A DNA stretch of 64,000 bases from Kitasatospora acidiphila (GTDB lineage Bacteria > Actinomycetota > Actinomycetes > Streptomycetales > Streptomycetaceae): assembly GCF_006636205.1 (NCBI RefSeq), contig NZ_VIGB01000003.1, positions 1,426,001 to 1,490,000 of the forward strand, given 5' to 3'. Below the pieces are notes generated by a model. The model had not been told where the DNA came from, searched no databases, and saw only the letters and a list, made by a program, of their open reading frames with translations. Positions 38,699 to 47,498 of this stretch are shown here, piece after piece. Made by a program: the position numbers and the translations under genes. Each line of letters starts with the position of its first letter. Within the stretch, counting starts at the first letter, position 1.

Positions 38699-40255
38699 GT
38701 GGCCATCGGAATTCGGCTGCCGCGCGGCTTCGCCGTCCTGGGCGCCGCCCTGCTCGCCGCCGCCGCCGTTCCGCTGACGGCGTCCAGCGCCGCGGCGGCG
38801 TCCCCCATCTGCCTGAGCGGCAATCTCCAGTACGACTACCAGTCGGCCGAAGCCGGCCCGGGCAAGCCCACGATGACCAAGCCGGTCCGCAACGCGAACG
38901 TCCAGCTGTGGGGCAAGGAGAAGTCCACCGACACCCCGCACCAGCTCACCGCCGACTACCAGTACACCGGCGTCAACGACGGCAGCTTCAACCTCTGCTA
39001 CACGCCCACCTCCACCACGTCGATGAGCAGCATCTGGGTGCGGTCGCGAACCGAGAGCACCAAGCTGTGGAAGGTCAGCGACACCACCGGTACCCCCTAC
39101 ACCCTGGACTCGCCGACCTTGACCAACGTCGCCGCCAGCACCTCCGTCGGCACCCTCAAGCCGTCCGCCGACACCGCGCGGGCCTGGCACGCCTTCGATA
39201 CCGTCAACCTCCTGTGGTGGTACCGCAACAACCCCACCAGCGACTGCTGGTCCACCCACGAGCCGAACAGCAACGCCTGCACCGAGCTCAACGTCCAGTG
39301 GACCGCCAACTCGACCGACGGTCCGTACTACGACCTGGCGGGCACCGTCCACCTGTCCGCCGCCGACCCCGACTCCGAGCACACCGTGCTCCACGAGTCC
39401 GGCCACTTCTTCATGGACCGCCTGTACAACGGACGGTTCCCGGCCGTCGCCAACTGCAGCCCGCACTACATCAACCTGGCCAGCTCCGGTACCTGCGCCT
39501 GGGCGGAAGGCTTCGCCGACTCCGCCGCCGCCTACCTCCTCGGGGACTACCGCTACGTGTGGTCCAACGGCAGCAGCTACAGCTTCACCTACACCACCGG
39601 CTGGAACACCGGGGACCAGGTCCAGGGCAACGTGGACGGCTCACTGCTCGACCTGTGGAACAACGTCGACGGCGGCTGGAACAGCACCATCGGCGTGATG
39701 GCCACGCAGACGCCCTCCACCTTCGCCGAGTACTTCAAGACCGGCCGGCCCGCTGCCAACCCGCCGCTCGCCACCGCCGGAACCGCGCTCACCTACCTGG
39801 CCGCCCACGCCATCAACTACGGCCCCACGATCGTGAACGACGGCCGAACCCATGCCCTCTCCAACGGCGGCGGCCTGGCCCTGGAACGTGCCGACCAGTG
39901 CGGCGCCTCCGGCAGCTCCCCCGCCATCCTCAACACCTACGACTCCACGCGTGACAAGCAGCAGTGGACGCTGAAAACGTATCCGGACGGCACCACGAAG
40001 CTCATCGACGGCTGCCCGGACCACCTCGTGCTGACCGCGCCCAGCACCGCCGGCGCCCAGGCCACCCTGCGGGCCGTCAACTCCTCCAACCCCTACCAGG
40101 ACTGGCAGGTCACCCAGAACGGCAGTGGCACCCTGACGATCACCAACCCGGCGACCGGATACTCCCTCGACAGCGCCGCCGTCACCACCGGCGCCGCCGT
40201 CACCACCAACCCGGCCGGCAACGCCAACACCCAGAACTGGGCCGCCCTTACCTGA
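38699..40255 (+). CDS. Secreted gluzincin-like metalloprotease with C-terminal ricin-type lectin domain
   Basis: A 518-aa exported protein. The signal peptide (IRLPRGFAVLGAALLAAAAVP...ASSAAAA) cuts near residue 35. The core has HESGH at about residue 232 (zinc His-Glu-x-x-His) and WAEGFADSAAAYLLG about 40 residues later, fitting a third Glu ligand (gluzincin type). The last about 130 residues have three QxW motifs (KQQWTLK, YQDWQVT, TQNWAAL), the ricin B beta-trefoil repeats that bind sugars. It probably cleaves glycosylated or carbohydrate-bound protein outside the cell. No close named family is recognised. GTG 38699 follows GAGAGGAAA. Confidence 0.8.
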   Translation: MAIGIRLPRGFAVLGAALLAAAAVPLTASSAAAASPICLSGNLQYDYQSAEAGPGKPTMTKPVRNANVQLWGKEKSTDTPHQLTADYQYTGVNDGSFNLCYTPTSTTSMSSIWVRSRTESTKLWKVSDTTGTPYTLDSPTLTNVAASTSVGTLKPSADTARAWHAFDTVNLLWWYRNNPTSDCWSTHEPNSNACTELNVQWTANSTDGPYYDLAGTVHLSAADPDSEHTVLHESGHFFMDRLYNGRFPAVANCSPHYINLASSGTCAWAEGFADSAAAYLLGDYRYVWSNGSSYSFTYTTGWNTGDQVQGNVDGSLLDLWNNVDGGWNSTIGVMATQTPSTFAEYFKTGRPAANPPLATAGTALTYLAAHAINYGPTIVNDGRTHALSNGGGLALERADQCGASGSSPAILNTYDSTRDKQQWTLKTYPDGTTKLIDGCPDHLVLTAPSTAGAQATLRAVNSSNPYQDWQVTQNGSGTLTITNPATGYSLDSAAVTTGAAVTTNPAGNANTQNWAALT

Positions 40256-40273
40256 CAGCCAGCCGCGCGCCGA

Positions 40274-40302
40274 CGCTCCCGCAGCCCCCGGCCGCGGGAG
40301 CG
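40274..40302 (+). terminator. Terminator of the secreted protease gene
   Basis: CGCTCCCGC (40274-40282) pairs with GCGGGAGCG (40294-40302), 19 bp after the stop. Confidence 0.65.
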
Positions 40303-40648
40303 CCTCCCACCCGCCAGCACACGAAGCCGCCGTGGCAACGAACCCGAGCATGATGACCCCCCAGCGTCCCGACCACGACCTCAGCATGGACGCGGACAGC
40401 CTCCTCAGGCCGTCGACGGCCACGTCCTCGTCGACCCAAGGTGCTCCCGCCGGCCAGACCCGCGCCCAGCCGAGGCTAGCCTCGAACCACACGTCCGAGA
40501 CGGACCGGACCATGCAGGCCTGCTCCAGCGTGTTGATCCGGCGCTGCTCAACTCGCCAATTGAAGCGCTAAGTCACACCTTAGTGACAGATGGTTTCGAT
40601 CAGTTAGCCGGTGGCCTGGGCTCGGGGCGCGAGGGTGCGTCAGCGCAC
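40303..40648. other. Gene-free, partly AT-richer segment
   Basis: About 345 bp. Short frames exist on both strands (for example 40332-40571 on plus) but none matches a family known to me. The stretch 40548-40605 is clearly less GC-rich than its surroundings and holds a GTCAC/GTGAC inverted pair (CTAAGTCACACCTTAGTGAC). It could be a scar of an older insertion. Confidence 0.4.
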
Positions 40649-40709
40649 GGCGGTGCAGGTCAGCGCTTTGGCGGTGAAGGTCAGCGCCTGGCGGTGCAGG
40701 TCAGCGCTT
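40649..40709. repeat. Tandem array at the rlmG stop codon (3 units of 20 bp)
   Basis: Units GGCGGTGCAGGTCAGCGCTT, GGCGGTGAAGGTCAGCGCCT and the first again, at 40649, 40670 and 40690. The last unit includes the rlmG stop (TCA at 40701-40703) and its final codons, so each unit repeats the stop codon plus its downstream flank. Confidence 0.9.
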
Positions 40710-41858
40710 GACGGCGCGCAGGACCGCGAACTTGGGGTTGCCCGCCACGGTGTGGCAGTTGCCGAAGAGGCGGCGGAGCTTGACGTGGTAGCCGAGGTGG
40801 CGGTTGCCGACCACCCAGAGCTCGCCGCCGGGACGCAGCGCGCGGCGGGCGCCGGTGAACATGCGCCAGGCGGTGGCGTCGGTGGTGGCCTGGTGGGAGT
40901 GGAACGGCGGGTTGTTCAGCACCAGGTCGACCGAGCCGGGCGGGACGGCCGCCAGGGCGTCGCCGGCGAGGAACTCGGCACGGGCGTCCGGGCCGGCGTT
41001 CTCCCGGAAGGTGGCCTCGGCGGACGCGACGGCCTGGTAGGACTCGTCGATGAAGGTGACTTCGGCGGCCGGATTGGCCAGGGCAGCGGCCGTGCCGACC
41101 ACCCCGTTGCCGCAGCCGAGGTCGACCACGTGCACCGGCCCCTGGCGTTCCGGCAGGTGCTGCAGGAAGAACCTGGTGCCGATGTCGAGCCGGTCGGCGC
41201 AGAAGACGCCGGCGTGGTTGGTGACGGTCCGGCCGGAGAGCACGCCGATGCCGTCGGGGAGCTGGTAGCGCAGCGGCCAGGGGTTGTCGGGTGCCGACAG
41301 CCGCTGGGGGGTGCTGAAGATCAGCCGCGCCTTCTTCGCCGCCAGCGAGGTGCGGGTCGGCCCGATGATCTGCTCGAACAGCTGGAGCGTCGACGTGTGG
41401 ATCTCGGTGACCATGCCCGTACCGATCACCACGCTCCCGGCGTGCAGCGCGGGTGCCAGCCGGTGCAGCTGGTCCTCCAGGAAGGCCAGGCTCTTGGGCA
41501 CCCGGACCAGCAGCACGTCGATCCGCTCCGGCGGTGCTTCGACGCTGGTCAGCAGGCGCACCGCGTCGGCGGCCGCGCCGTTGCGGGCCAGGTTGGCGCG
41601 GGTCGCCTCACGTCCGAGGTAGGAGTCGCTGATCTGCGTCGCCTCGGAGGCGCCGGCCAGCGCCGTCGCCAGGGCGCCCCAGCGGTCGCCGAGCACCACC
41701 ACAGTGCCGTCCAGTGGCACCGGCGGGGTGTCGGTGTCGCCGTGCAGGTGGCGCAGCAGGTACTCGTCGGCGGCGTCCCAGGCGCGCAGCTGCTCGCGCG
41801 GGTTCTCGGGGAAGCGGGTGAGCTGGTAGTCGCCCCATGACGTGGTGAAGCAGTTCAT
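40701..41858 (-). CDS. rlmG: 23S rRNA (guanine-N2)-methyltransferase RlmG-like
   Basis: A 385-aa two-domain methyltransferase of the RlmG/RsmC type. The N-terminal half is a degenerate Rossmann domain; the C-terminal half has the SAM motif VDLGCGNGVVGTAAAL, acidic FIDES and the catalytic NNPPFH. RlmG methylates G1835 of E. coli 23S rRNA; the exact target here is inferred from family. The start MNCFTTSWGDYQL has a weak ribosome site. The stop codon is embedded in a tandem repeat. Confidence 0.85.
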   Translation of the reverse strand: MNCFTTSWGDYQLTRFPENPREQLRAWDAADEYLLRHLHGDTDTPPVPLDGTVVVLGDRWGALATALAGASEATQISDSYLGREATRANLARNGAAADAVRLLTSVEAPPERIDVLLVRVPKSLAFLEDQLHRLAPALHAGSVVIGTGMVTEIHTSTLQLFEQIIGPTRTSLAAKKARLIFSTPQRLSAPDNPWPLRYQLPDGIGVLSGRTVTNHAGVFCADRLDIGTRFFLQHLPERQGPVHVVDLGCGNGVVGTAAALANPAAEVTFIDESYQAVASAEATFRENAGPDARAEFLAGDALAAVPPGSVDLVLNNPPFHSHQATTDATAWRMFTGARRALRPGGELWVVGNRHLGYHVKLRRLFGNCHTVAGNPKFAVLRAVKR

Positions 41859-42023
41859 CGTGCGCCCAGGCTATCCGCTCCCGGCACGGCGCCGCGCCGG
41901 TGCCGTCGACGCCGGCCGGGCGGGCCGTGGTTGCCCGGTTTTGTCGGGGTTTCCTGCGAGGATCGTGCCGAGGCCGGACGGCCGTCACCGGGAGCAGGTC
42001 GAGCTGAGCGAGCGGAGCACGGC

Positions 42024-43265
42024 ATGGGACACGGCATGGGATTCGACAAGGAGCGGTTGACCGGGCTGCACGACACCCTGGCCGGCCATGTGGAGCGCGG
42101 CGGGGTGCCCGGCCTGGTCGCCCTGGTCGCACACGGTGACCAGGTGCATGTGGAGGCGCTCGGCAAGCGTTCGCTGCGCGGCGGGCCGGTCGGGCGCGAC
42201 ACGATCTTCCGGGTCGCCTCGATGACCAAGCCGATCACCGCCGCCGCCACCCTGATCCTGCTCGAGGAGTGCCGGCTGCGGCTGGACGATCCGGTGGACG
42301 AGCTGCTGCCCGAGCTGGCCCACCGCCGGGTGCTGCGCCGCCCGGACGGCCCACTGGACGACACGGTCCCGGCCGAGCGGCCGATCACGGTGCGCGACCT
42401 GCTGACCTTCCGGATGGGCATCGGGATCCTGCCGACCCCGCCCGACAGCTCCCCGATCCAGCAGGCGATGGAGGTCCTCGAACTCGGGCAGGGTGTGCCC
42501 CGGCCCGCTTCGTTCCCCGAGCCGGATGACTGGCTGGCCCGGCTCGGCACACTGCCGCTGATCCACCAGCCGGGCGAGCGCTGGCTCTACAACACCGGCA
42601 GCGATGTGCTCGGGGTGCTGATCGCCCGGGCCGGCGGCCTGCCGTTCGAACGGTTCCTCCAGGAGCGGCTGTTCGACCCGCTGGGCATGACGGACACCGG
42701 GTTCTCCGTCCCCGCCGACCAGCTCGACCGGTTCACCACCGCCTACTGGCAGGACCCGGAGAACGACAGCGAGCTGAGCGTGTTCGACGAGGCGGACGGC
42801 GGCGAGTGGTCGACTCCCCCGAAGTTCCAGAGCGGTGCCGCCGGCCTGGTCTCCACGGCGGACGACTTCCTCGCGTTCAGCCGCATGCTGCTGGCCGGCG
42901 GCCGTTACGGCGGCCGCCGGATCCTCTCCAGGGCAGCGGTCGAGCTGATGATGAGCGACCAGACGAGCGATGATCTGATGAGCCGCCAGGCTGGCGGTCC
43001 TGAACTGCTTCCCGAGTTCTTCGCGACGCGCGGCTGGGGACTGGGCGGGGCCGTGGTGACCAGGGCGACCGAACTCGGGCACCCGGTCGGCCAGTTCGGC
43101 TGGGACGGCGGTCTGGGCACCTCCTGGGCGGTGGATCCGGTGCGGGGTGTCGCAGGTGTGCTGCTCACCCAGCGGCTCTGGAGCTCGCCCGTGGCGCCGC
43201 CGGTCTGCCGGGACTTCTGGGTGAGCGCCTACCAGGCGCTGGAGGACCAGGGGTTGGATGACTAG
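42024..43265 (+). CDS. Beta-lactamase-fold serine hydrolase (class C-like)
   Basis: A 413-aa penicillin-binding-protein-like hydrolase. The catalytic SxxK is SMTK (in FRVASMTKPITAAAT, near residue 66), YNTG is the YxN motif, and the fold continues to the C-terminus. Without a signal peptide it is likely cytoplasmic and more like an esterase or carboxylesterase (EstB-type) than a beta-lactamase. Substrate unknown. ATG 42024 was preferred because GCGGAG lies 8 nt upstream; ATG 42036 is possible. Convergent with the queA gene (13 bp apart). Confidence 0.85.
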   Translation: MGHGMGFDKERLTGLHDTLAGHVERGGVPGLVALVAHGDQVHVEALGKRSLRGGPVGRDTIFRVASMTKPITAAATLILLEECRLRLDDPVDELLPELAHRRVLRRPDGPLDDTVPAERPITVRDLLTFRMGIGILPTPPDSSPIQQAMEVLELGQGVPRPASFPEPDDWLARLGTLPLIHQPGERWLYNTGSDVLGVLIARAGGLPFERFLQERLFDPLGMTDTGFSVPADQLDRFTTAYWQDPENDSELSVFDEADGGEWSTPPKFQSGAAGLVSTADDFLAFSRMLLAGGRYGGRRILSRAAVELMMSDQTSDDLMSRQAGGPELLPEFFATRGWGLGGAVVTRATELGHPVGQFGWDGGLGTSWAVDPVRGVAGVLLTQRLWSSPVAPPVCRDFWVSAYQALEDQGLDD

Positions 43266-43278
43266 GGTCGGCCCCGGC

Positions 43279-44357
43279 TCACGCCAGCAGCAGGTTGACG
43301 TCACCGAACTCGTGCCAGAGGTAGCGGTGGTCGAGGGCCTCGCGGTAGCAGAGTTCGAGCAGGGGCCGGCCGGCGATCGCCTGGAGCATCAACAGGTGTG
43401 AGGCGCGCGGCTCGTGCCAGCCGGTCAGCAGTCCGTCGACGGCCCGTACGCCTCGCGCGGGGGTGATCACCAGGTCCGTCCAGCCGTCGGCGGCTCGCAC
43501 CCGGCCGTCCGCACCGACGGCCGACTCCAGCGCGCGCACCGCCGTGGTGCCGACCGCGATCACCCGCCCGCCCTCGCTCCGGACGTGCTCGACCAGCCGG
43601 GCCGTGGCCGCCGGCACCCGGAAGCGCTCCGGGTACGGCGCCTCGTGCACCTCCGGGGAGGCGACGCCGGTGTGCAGGGTGATCGGTGCCAGCAGGATGC
43701 CGCGCGCCACCAGGGCGCTGACCAGCTCGGGCGTGAACGGCCGGGCCGCGCTGGGCATTTCGCTACTGCCGGGCTCGGCGGCGAAGGCGGTCTGGTAGGC
43801 GGTCAGCGGCCAGTCCCGGTCCACGTAGCTGTAGCGGATCGGCTTGCCGTAGCGGGTGAGGTAGCCGTTCACCGGGCCGGGCAGGATCAGCCGCGCTACC
43901 AGAGCCGCGCGGTGAACGGCACGGTCAACTCGGCCTCGCCGCCCGCCGGCAGGGTCAGTCGCAGGCCGGGGCGGGCGGGGTTCTGCTCGGGTGGCAGGTA
44001 GGCGGGGGCGCCTGATGCGGTCGGCCGGCGCAGCTCCACCAGGTGGGCGCCGCGCGGATCGGGGTCGGCGGAGGAGAGGTGCAGGGCGACGGGCCGACCG
44101 TCGGGCAGCCGGGCCGGCAGGGCGGCGGGCACGGTGGCCGAGTTGTTGACCACCAGCAGGTCGCCCGGGCGCAGCGCTTGGGGCAGCTCGGTGAAGACCC
44201 GGTGCTCCACGGTCGGTTGGCCTTCGTTCGAGCCGCCGCGCCCGACCAGGAGCCGCACGCCGTCCCGCGCCAACCCGCGGGCCTCGGCCGGGGCGTGGGC
44301 GGAGAGTTCGGGGGGCACGGTGAAGTCGAACCCGGTCTCCAGCGACGGTGACGCCAT
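43279..44357 (-). CDS. queA: QueA-like S-adenosylmethionine:tRNA ribosyltransferase-isomerase, frameshifted
   Basis: QueA transfers and rearranges the ribosyl part of SAM onto 7-aminomethyl-deazaguanine in tRNA, making epoxyqueuosine. The N-terminal part (MASPSLETGFDFTVPPELSAH... through RPGDLLVVNNSATVPAALPARL) ends at a TAG at 43896-43898 (after FTARLW). The second part restarts in the next frame at VNGYLTRYGKPIRYSY and runs to the stop with HTGVASPEV and AVGTTAVRALES motifs. One extra G in the GG at 43899-43900 gives RLWVARLILPGPVNGY and 359 aa, the right family length. Whether actinomycetes use this for queuosine is uncertain; it may modify another base. The start is 1 bp after the SDR stop. 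Confidence 0.85.
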
Positions 44358-44358
44358 C

Positions 44359-45122
44359 TCAGGCCCCCACCGGGCCGGCGGCAACGGCGGTGAGCAGGTC
44401 GGCTGCCCGGTAGCGGCCCGACTCGGGCCGCTCGCGCAGCAGGGCGCGGAACGCGGGCACGACGGATTCGGGCAGCGGCATCCCGGAGAGGTCCTGGCCG
44501 GGGCGGCCTCCTGGTAGAGCCGGGTGCGCATCTCGCCGGGGTCGACCGACCACACGCGCAACTGCGGCTCCTCCCGGGCCAGCGTGCCGGAGGCGTGGTC
44601 CAGGGCCGCCTTGGCCGCGCCGTAGCCACCCCAGCGCAGGTAGTGCTCGACGGCGGCGTCGGAGCTGAGGTTGATCACCACGCCCGCCCGCTCGCGCAGT
44701 TGGGGCAGCAGCAGCTGGGTGAGCGCGATCGGGCCGAGCACATTGACCTCGAAGGTCTCCAGCAACCCGGGCAGCGGGGACTCGGCAAGGGTGGGCATCG
44801 GGCCGCCGTCGAGGTCGTAACCGGCAAGCGTGGAGGCGTTGTTGACCAGCAGCGCGGCGCCGCCGAGTTCGGCGGCCGCGTGTGCGAGGTGGGCGCGGTG
44901 GTCGTCGTCGACCACGGTGCCGGGCAGCGCGACGACGGTGGTCACCTCGCGCAGGGCGTCGGCGGCGGCGGCGAGTTCGACCGGGTTGCGGGCGGTGACC
45001 ACCAGCTTCCAGCCGTCCGCGGCGAGTGCCTGCGCGAGGGCCAGACCAAGCCCACGAGAGGCTCCGGTGATGACCGCGACCCGGTGGGCGGGGTCGGTGG
45101 TGTTGTTCAGGCTCGAGTTCAT
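44359..45122 (-). CDS. Short-chain dehydrogenase, frameshifted near its C-terminus
   Basis: A classical SDR: TGASRGLGLALAQAL (NAD(P) site), NNASTLAG, and YGAAKAALD (catalytic YxxxK). The frame from ATG 45122 is clean to LYQEAAPAR and then turns into Cys/Pro/Arg-rich nonsense. Restoring one C in the four-base run at 44500-44503 gives PGQDLSGMPLPESVVPAFRALL and ends at 44359 (254 aa), directly followed by queA. SDR-queA pairing appears to be an operon. Substrate unknown. The ribosome site before ATG 45122 is weak. Confidence 0.85.
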
Positions 45123-45338
45123 ACCTGAACTGTCCCTCCGCACCCGGCATCGGCGGATCGGGCAAGAGGTCCGGTCGGGGCGGTCGTTGGGCCTAGGGCG
45201 CCTGGTCGGGGACGTTCGACCTAGGCCACCGGACCTGGGTCGCAAGGGAGTTACCGCACGGTTATGGCGCCGCACCGGATGGGCCCGGCACAGTGGAACC
45301 CGGCAGTGCGTCAACGGAGCGGCGGAGGCGGAGGCACG

Positions 45339-46136
45339 ATGGGCGAGGCAGCGGCGATCCTGGCCGACTTGCGCGACGAGGGCGCCGAGCTGGATTCACT
45401 GGTCGCCGGACTCGATGCCACAGGGTGGCGGACGGCGACCCCGTCGCCGGGCTGGACGATCGCGCATCAGGTCGCCCACCTGGCGTGGACCGATGAGTGG
45501 ACGCTGCGGGCCGTGCACGACCCGGACGTCTTCCATCCGGCGGCGGCCGAACTCCTTTCGGGGGCGGATGAGTTCGAGACCCTGGTGGACGAGGGTGCGG
45601 CAGCCGGCGCCGCGCTGGCACCCGATCGTCTGCTGGCCTGGTGGCGGGACGGCCGGGAGCAGGTGCTGACCGGACTCGCCGAGGTGCCGGAGGGCGTCAA
45701 GCTGCCCTGGTTCGGCCCGCCGATGAAGGCCGCCTCGATGGCCACCGCGCGGATCATGGAGACCTGGGCGCACGCCGAAGACGTGGCCGACGCGCTCGGC
45801 GTCAAGCGGACCCCGACGGCTCGGCTGCGGAACATCGCCCACCTCGGGGTGCGGACCATGGGGTTCGCCTTCTCGGCGCACGGGTTGGCCGTGCCCGCCC
45901 GGCCGGTGCGGGTCGAACTGACCGGCCCTGCGGGAGAGCTGTGGACGTGGGGGCCGGAGGACGCGGCCGACCGGATCACGGGCCCGGCGCTGGACTTCTG
46001 CCTGCTGGTGACCCAGCGGCGGCACCGCGACGATCTGGCGCTGGAGGCGACCGGGGTGGTGGCGACGGCCTGGCTGCCGATCGCCCAGGCGTTCGCCGGA
46101 CCGCCCGGCGAGGGACGCGCACCGCGCGAGGCGTGA
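45339..46136 (+). CDS. TIGR03084-type metal-binding DinB-fold protein
   Basis: A 265-aa protein of the DinB/maleylpyruvate isomerase-like superfamily, TIGR03084 subgroup. The N-terminal four-helix DinB domain has the metal His pattern (GWTIAHQVAHLAWTDEW; ETWAHAEDVADALG), and a smaller C-terminal domain follows. Members use a metal and often mycothiol; the reaction here is unknown. ATG 45339 follows GGAGGCGGAGG. It is divergent from the SDR-queA pair and 128 bp upstream of the nitric oxide synthase gene on the same strand. Confidence 0.82.
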   Translation: MGEAAAILADLRDEGAELDSLVAGLDATGWRTATPSPGWTIAHQVAHLAWTDEWTLRAVHDPDVFHPAAAELLSGADEFETLVDEGAAAGAALAPDRLLAWWRDGREQVLTGLAEVPEGVKLPWFGPPMKAASMATARIMETWAHAEDVADALGVKRTPTARLRNIAHLGVRTMGFAFSAHGLAVPARPVRVELTGPAGELWTWGPEDAADRITGPALDFCLLVTQRRHRDDLALEATGVVATAWLPIAQAFAGPPGEGRAPREA

Positions 46137-46264
46137 GCGCGGGGCGCAAGCGCGCAGGGAGCCCGTCAGCGTACCCCGTGGCGCCGCACCCCCGGGTGGG
46201 ATTCGCCGAGTCCCCACTCCCCCGCTGAGCAGGCGCTTGCATAGCGGGCGGAAAGGACTTCGCC

Positions 46265-47494
46265 TTGATACTCAGCCGGTTTCGCGCCCGCAGCACCACG
46301 ACTCGCGTCTCCCCGGCCCCCGCGCCGACCGCCCCGCACCCCGCCGGCTGCCCGTTCGACCACGGCACCACCTCGGCCTCCGCCCTGGTGCAGACCGAGC
46401 CGGGAGAGCCGTTCACCGATCCCGCCCAGGCTGCCGCCTTCCTGCGGCAGTTCCACGCCGAGCACCCCGGCGCCACCGACCCCGAGCCCAGGGTGCGCCA
46501 GGTGCTGGACGAGATCGAGCGCACCGGAACCTACCGGCACACCCCGCAAGAGCTGTCCTTCGGTGCCCGGCTGGCCTGGCGCAACTCGGCACGCTGCATC
46601 GGCCGGCTGTACTGGCGCAGCCTGGTGGTGCGCGACCTGCGGGAGTGCGGCAGCGCCGACGACCTCGCCGCGCACTGCTTCGAGCACCTGCGCCTGGCGG
46701 GCAACGGCGGCCGGATCCGCCCGGTGATCAGCGTCTTCGCCCCCGACCGCCCTGGCCGCCCGGCGCCGCGGATCCTCAACGCCCAACTGGTGCGCTACGC
46801 CGGCCATCCCCGCCCCGGCGGCGGCTGGATCGGCGACCCCGCCGGGGGCCGACTCGCCGCCCGCGCCGCCGATCTGGGCTGGAAGCGCGGCGACGGCAGC
46901 TTCGACGTGCTGCCGCTGCTGGTCCAGGAGCGGCCGGGCGATGCGCCGCGCTGGTACGAACTGCCGGACGACACCACCTTGGAGGTGCCGCTCAGCCACC
47001 CCGACCACGCCTGGTTCGCGGACCTCGGCCTGCGCTGGTACGCGGTGCCCGCGATCAGCGACCTCACCCTGGAGATCGGCGGCATCCGCTACCCGGCCGC
47101 CCCGTTCAACGGCTGGTACATGGGCACCGAGATCGGCGCCCGCAACCTGGCCGACGCCGACCGCTACGACCTGCTCGGCACCGTCGCCGAACGGCTCGGC
47201 CTGGACACCTCCAGCGACCGCACCCTGTGGCGGGACCGGGCGCTGGTGGAGCTGAACCTCGCGGTGCTGCACTCCTTCGAGGCAGCCGGGGTCACCATGG
47301 CCGACCACCACACCGAGTCGCAGCGGTTCCTGCGGCACGTCGCCCAGGAGAAACGTCTCGGCAGACCCACCCCGGCCGACTGGAGCTGGATCGTCCCCCC
47401 GGTGTCGGGCGGCCTCACCCCGGTCTTCCACCGCTACTACGACCCGCCCGACCCCGCCCTCCGCCCGGCCTTCGTCCCCCGCCAACCGTGGTGA
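46265..47494 (+). CDS. nos: Bacterial nitric oxide synthase oxygenase
   Basis: A 409-aa NOS oxygenase domain that makes NO from arginine via N-hydroxyarginine. WRNSARCIGRLYW (about residue 103-115) carries the haem thiolate Cys. FNGWYMGTEIGARNLAD includes the substrate-binding Glu, and WSWIVPPVSGGLTPVFH is the pterin/dimer region. There is no reductase domain, as usual in bacteria. An N-terminal extension with GCPFDHG may bind a metal as in other NOS zinc tetrathiolates, but this is a guess. A TTG start at 46265 with AAAGGAC upstream. The stop is 4 bp from the convergent TetR gene. NO may serve stress signalling or nitration of a metabolite. Confidence 0.93.
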   Translation: MILSRFRARSTTTRVSPAPAPTAPHPAGCPFDHGTTSASALVQTEPGEPFTDPAQAAAFLRQFHAEHPGATDPEPRVRQVLDEIERTGTYRHTPQELSFGARLAWRNSARCIGRLYWRSLVVRDLRECGSADDLAAHCFEHLRLAGNGGRIRPVISVFAPDRPGRPAPRILNAQLVRYAGHPRPGGGWIGDPAGGRLAARAADLGWKRGDGSFDVLPLLVQERPGDAPRWYELPDDTTLEVPLSHPDHAWFADLGLRWYAVPAISDLTLEIGGIRYPAAPFNGWYMGTEIGARNLADADRYDLLGTVAERLGLDTSSDRTLWRDRALVELNLAVLHSFEAAGVTMADHHTESQRFLRHVAQEKRLGRPTPADWSWIVPPVSGGLTPVFHRYYDPPDPALRPAFVPRQPW

Positions 47495-47498
47495 GCCC

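Noticed and set aside
40332..40571. 79-residue plus-strand frame (MATNPSMMTPQRPDHD...) and the minus-strand frame opposite it
   Set aside because: No ribosome site, no recognised motif and atypical composition for either. I considered a transposase remnant but found no catalytic motif or paired ends.
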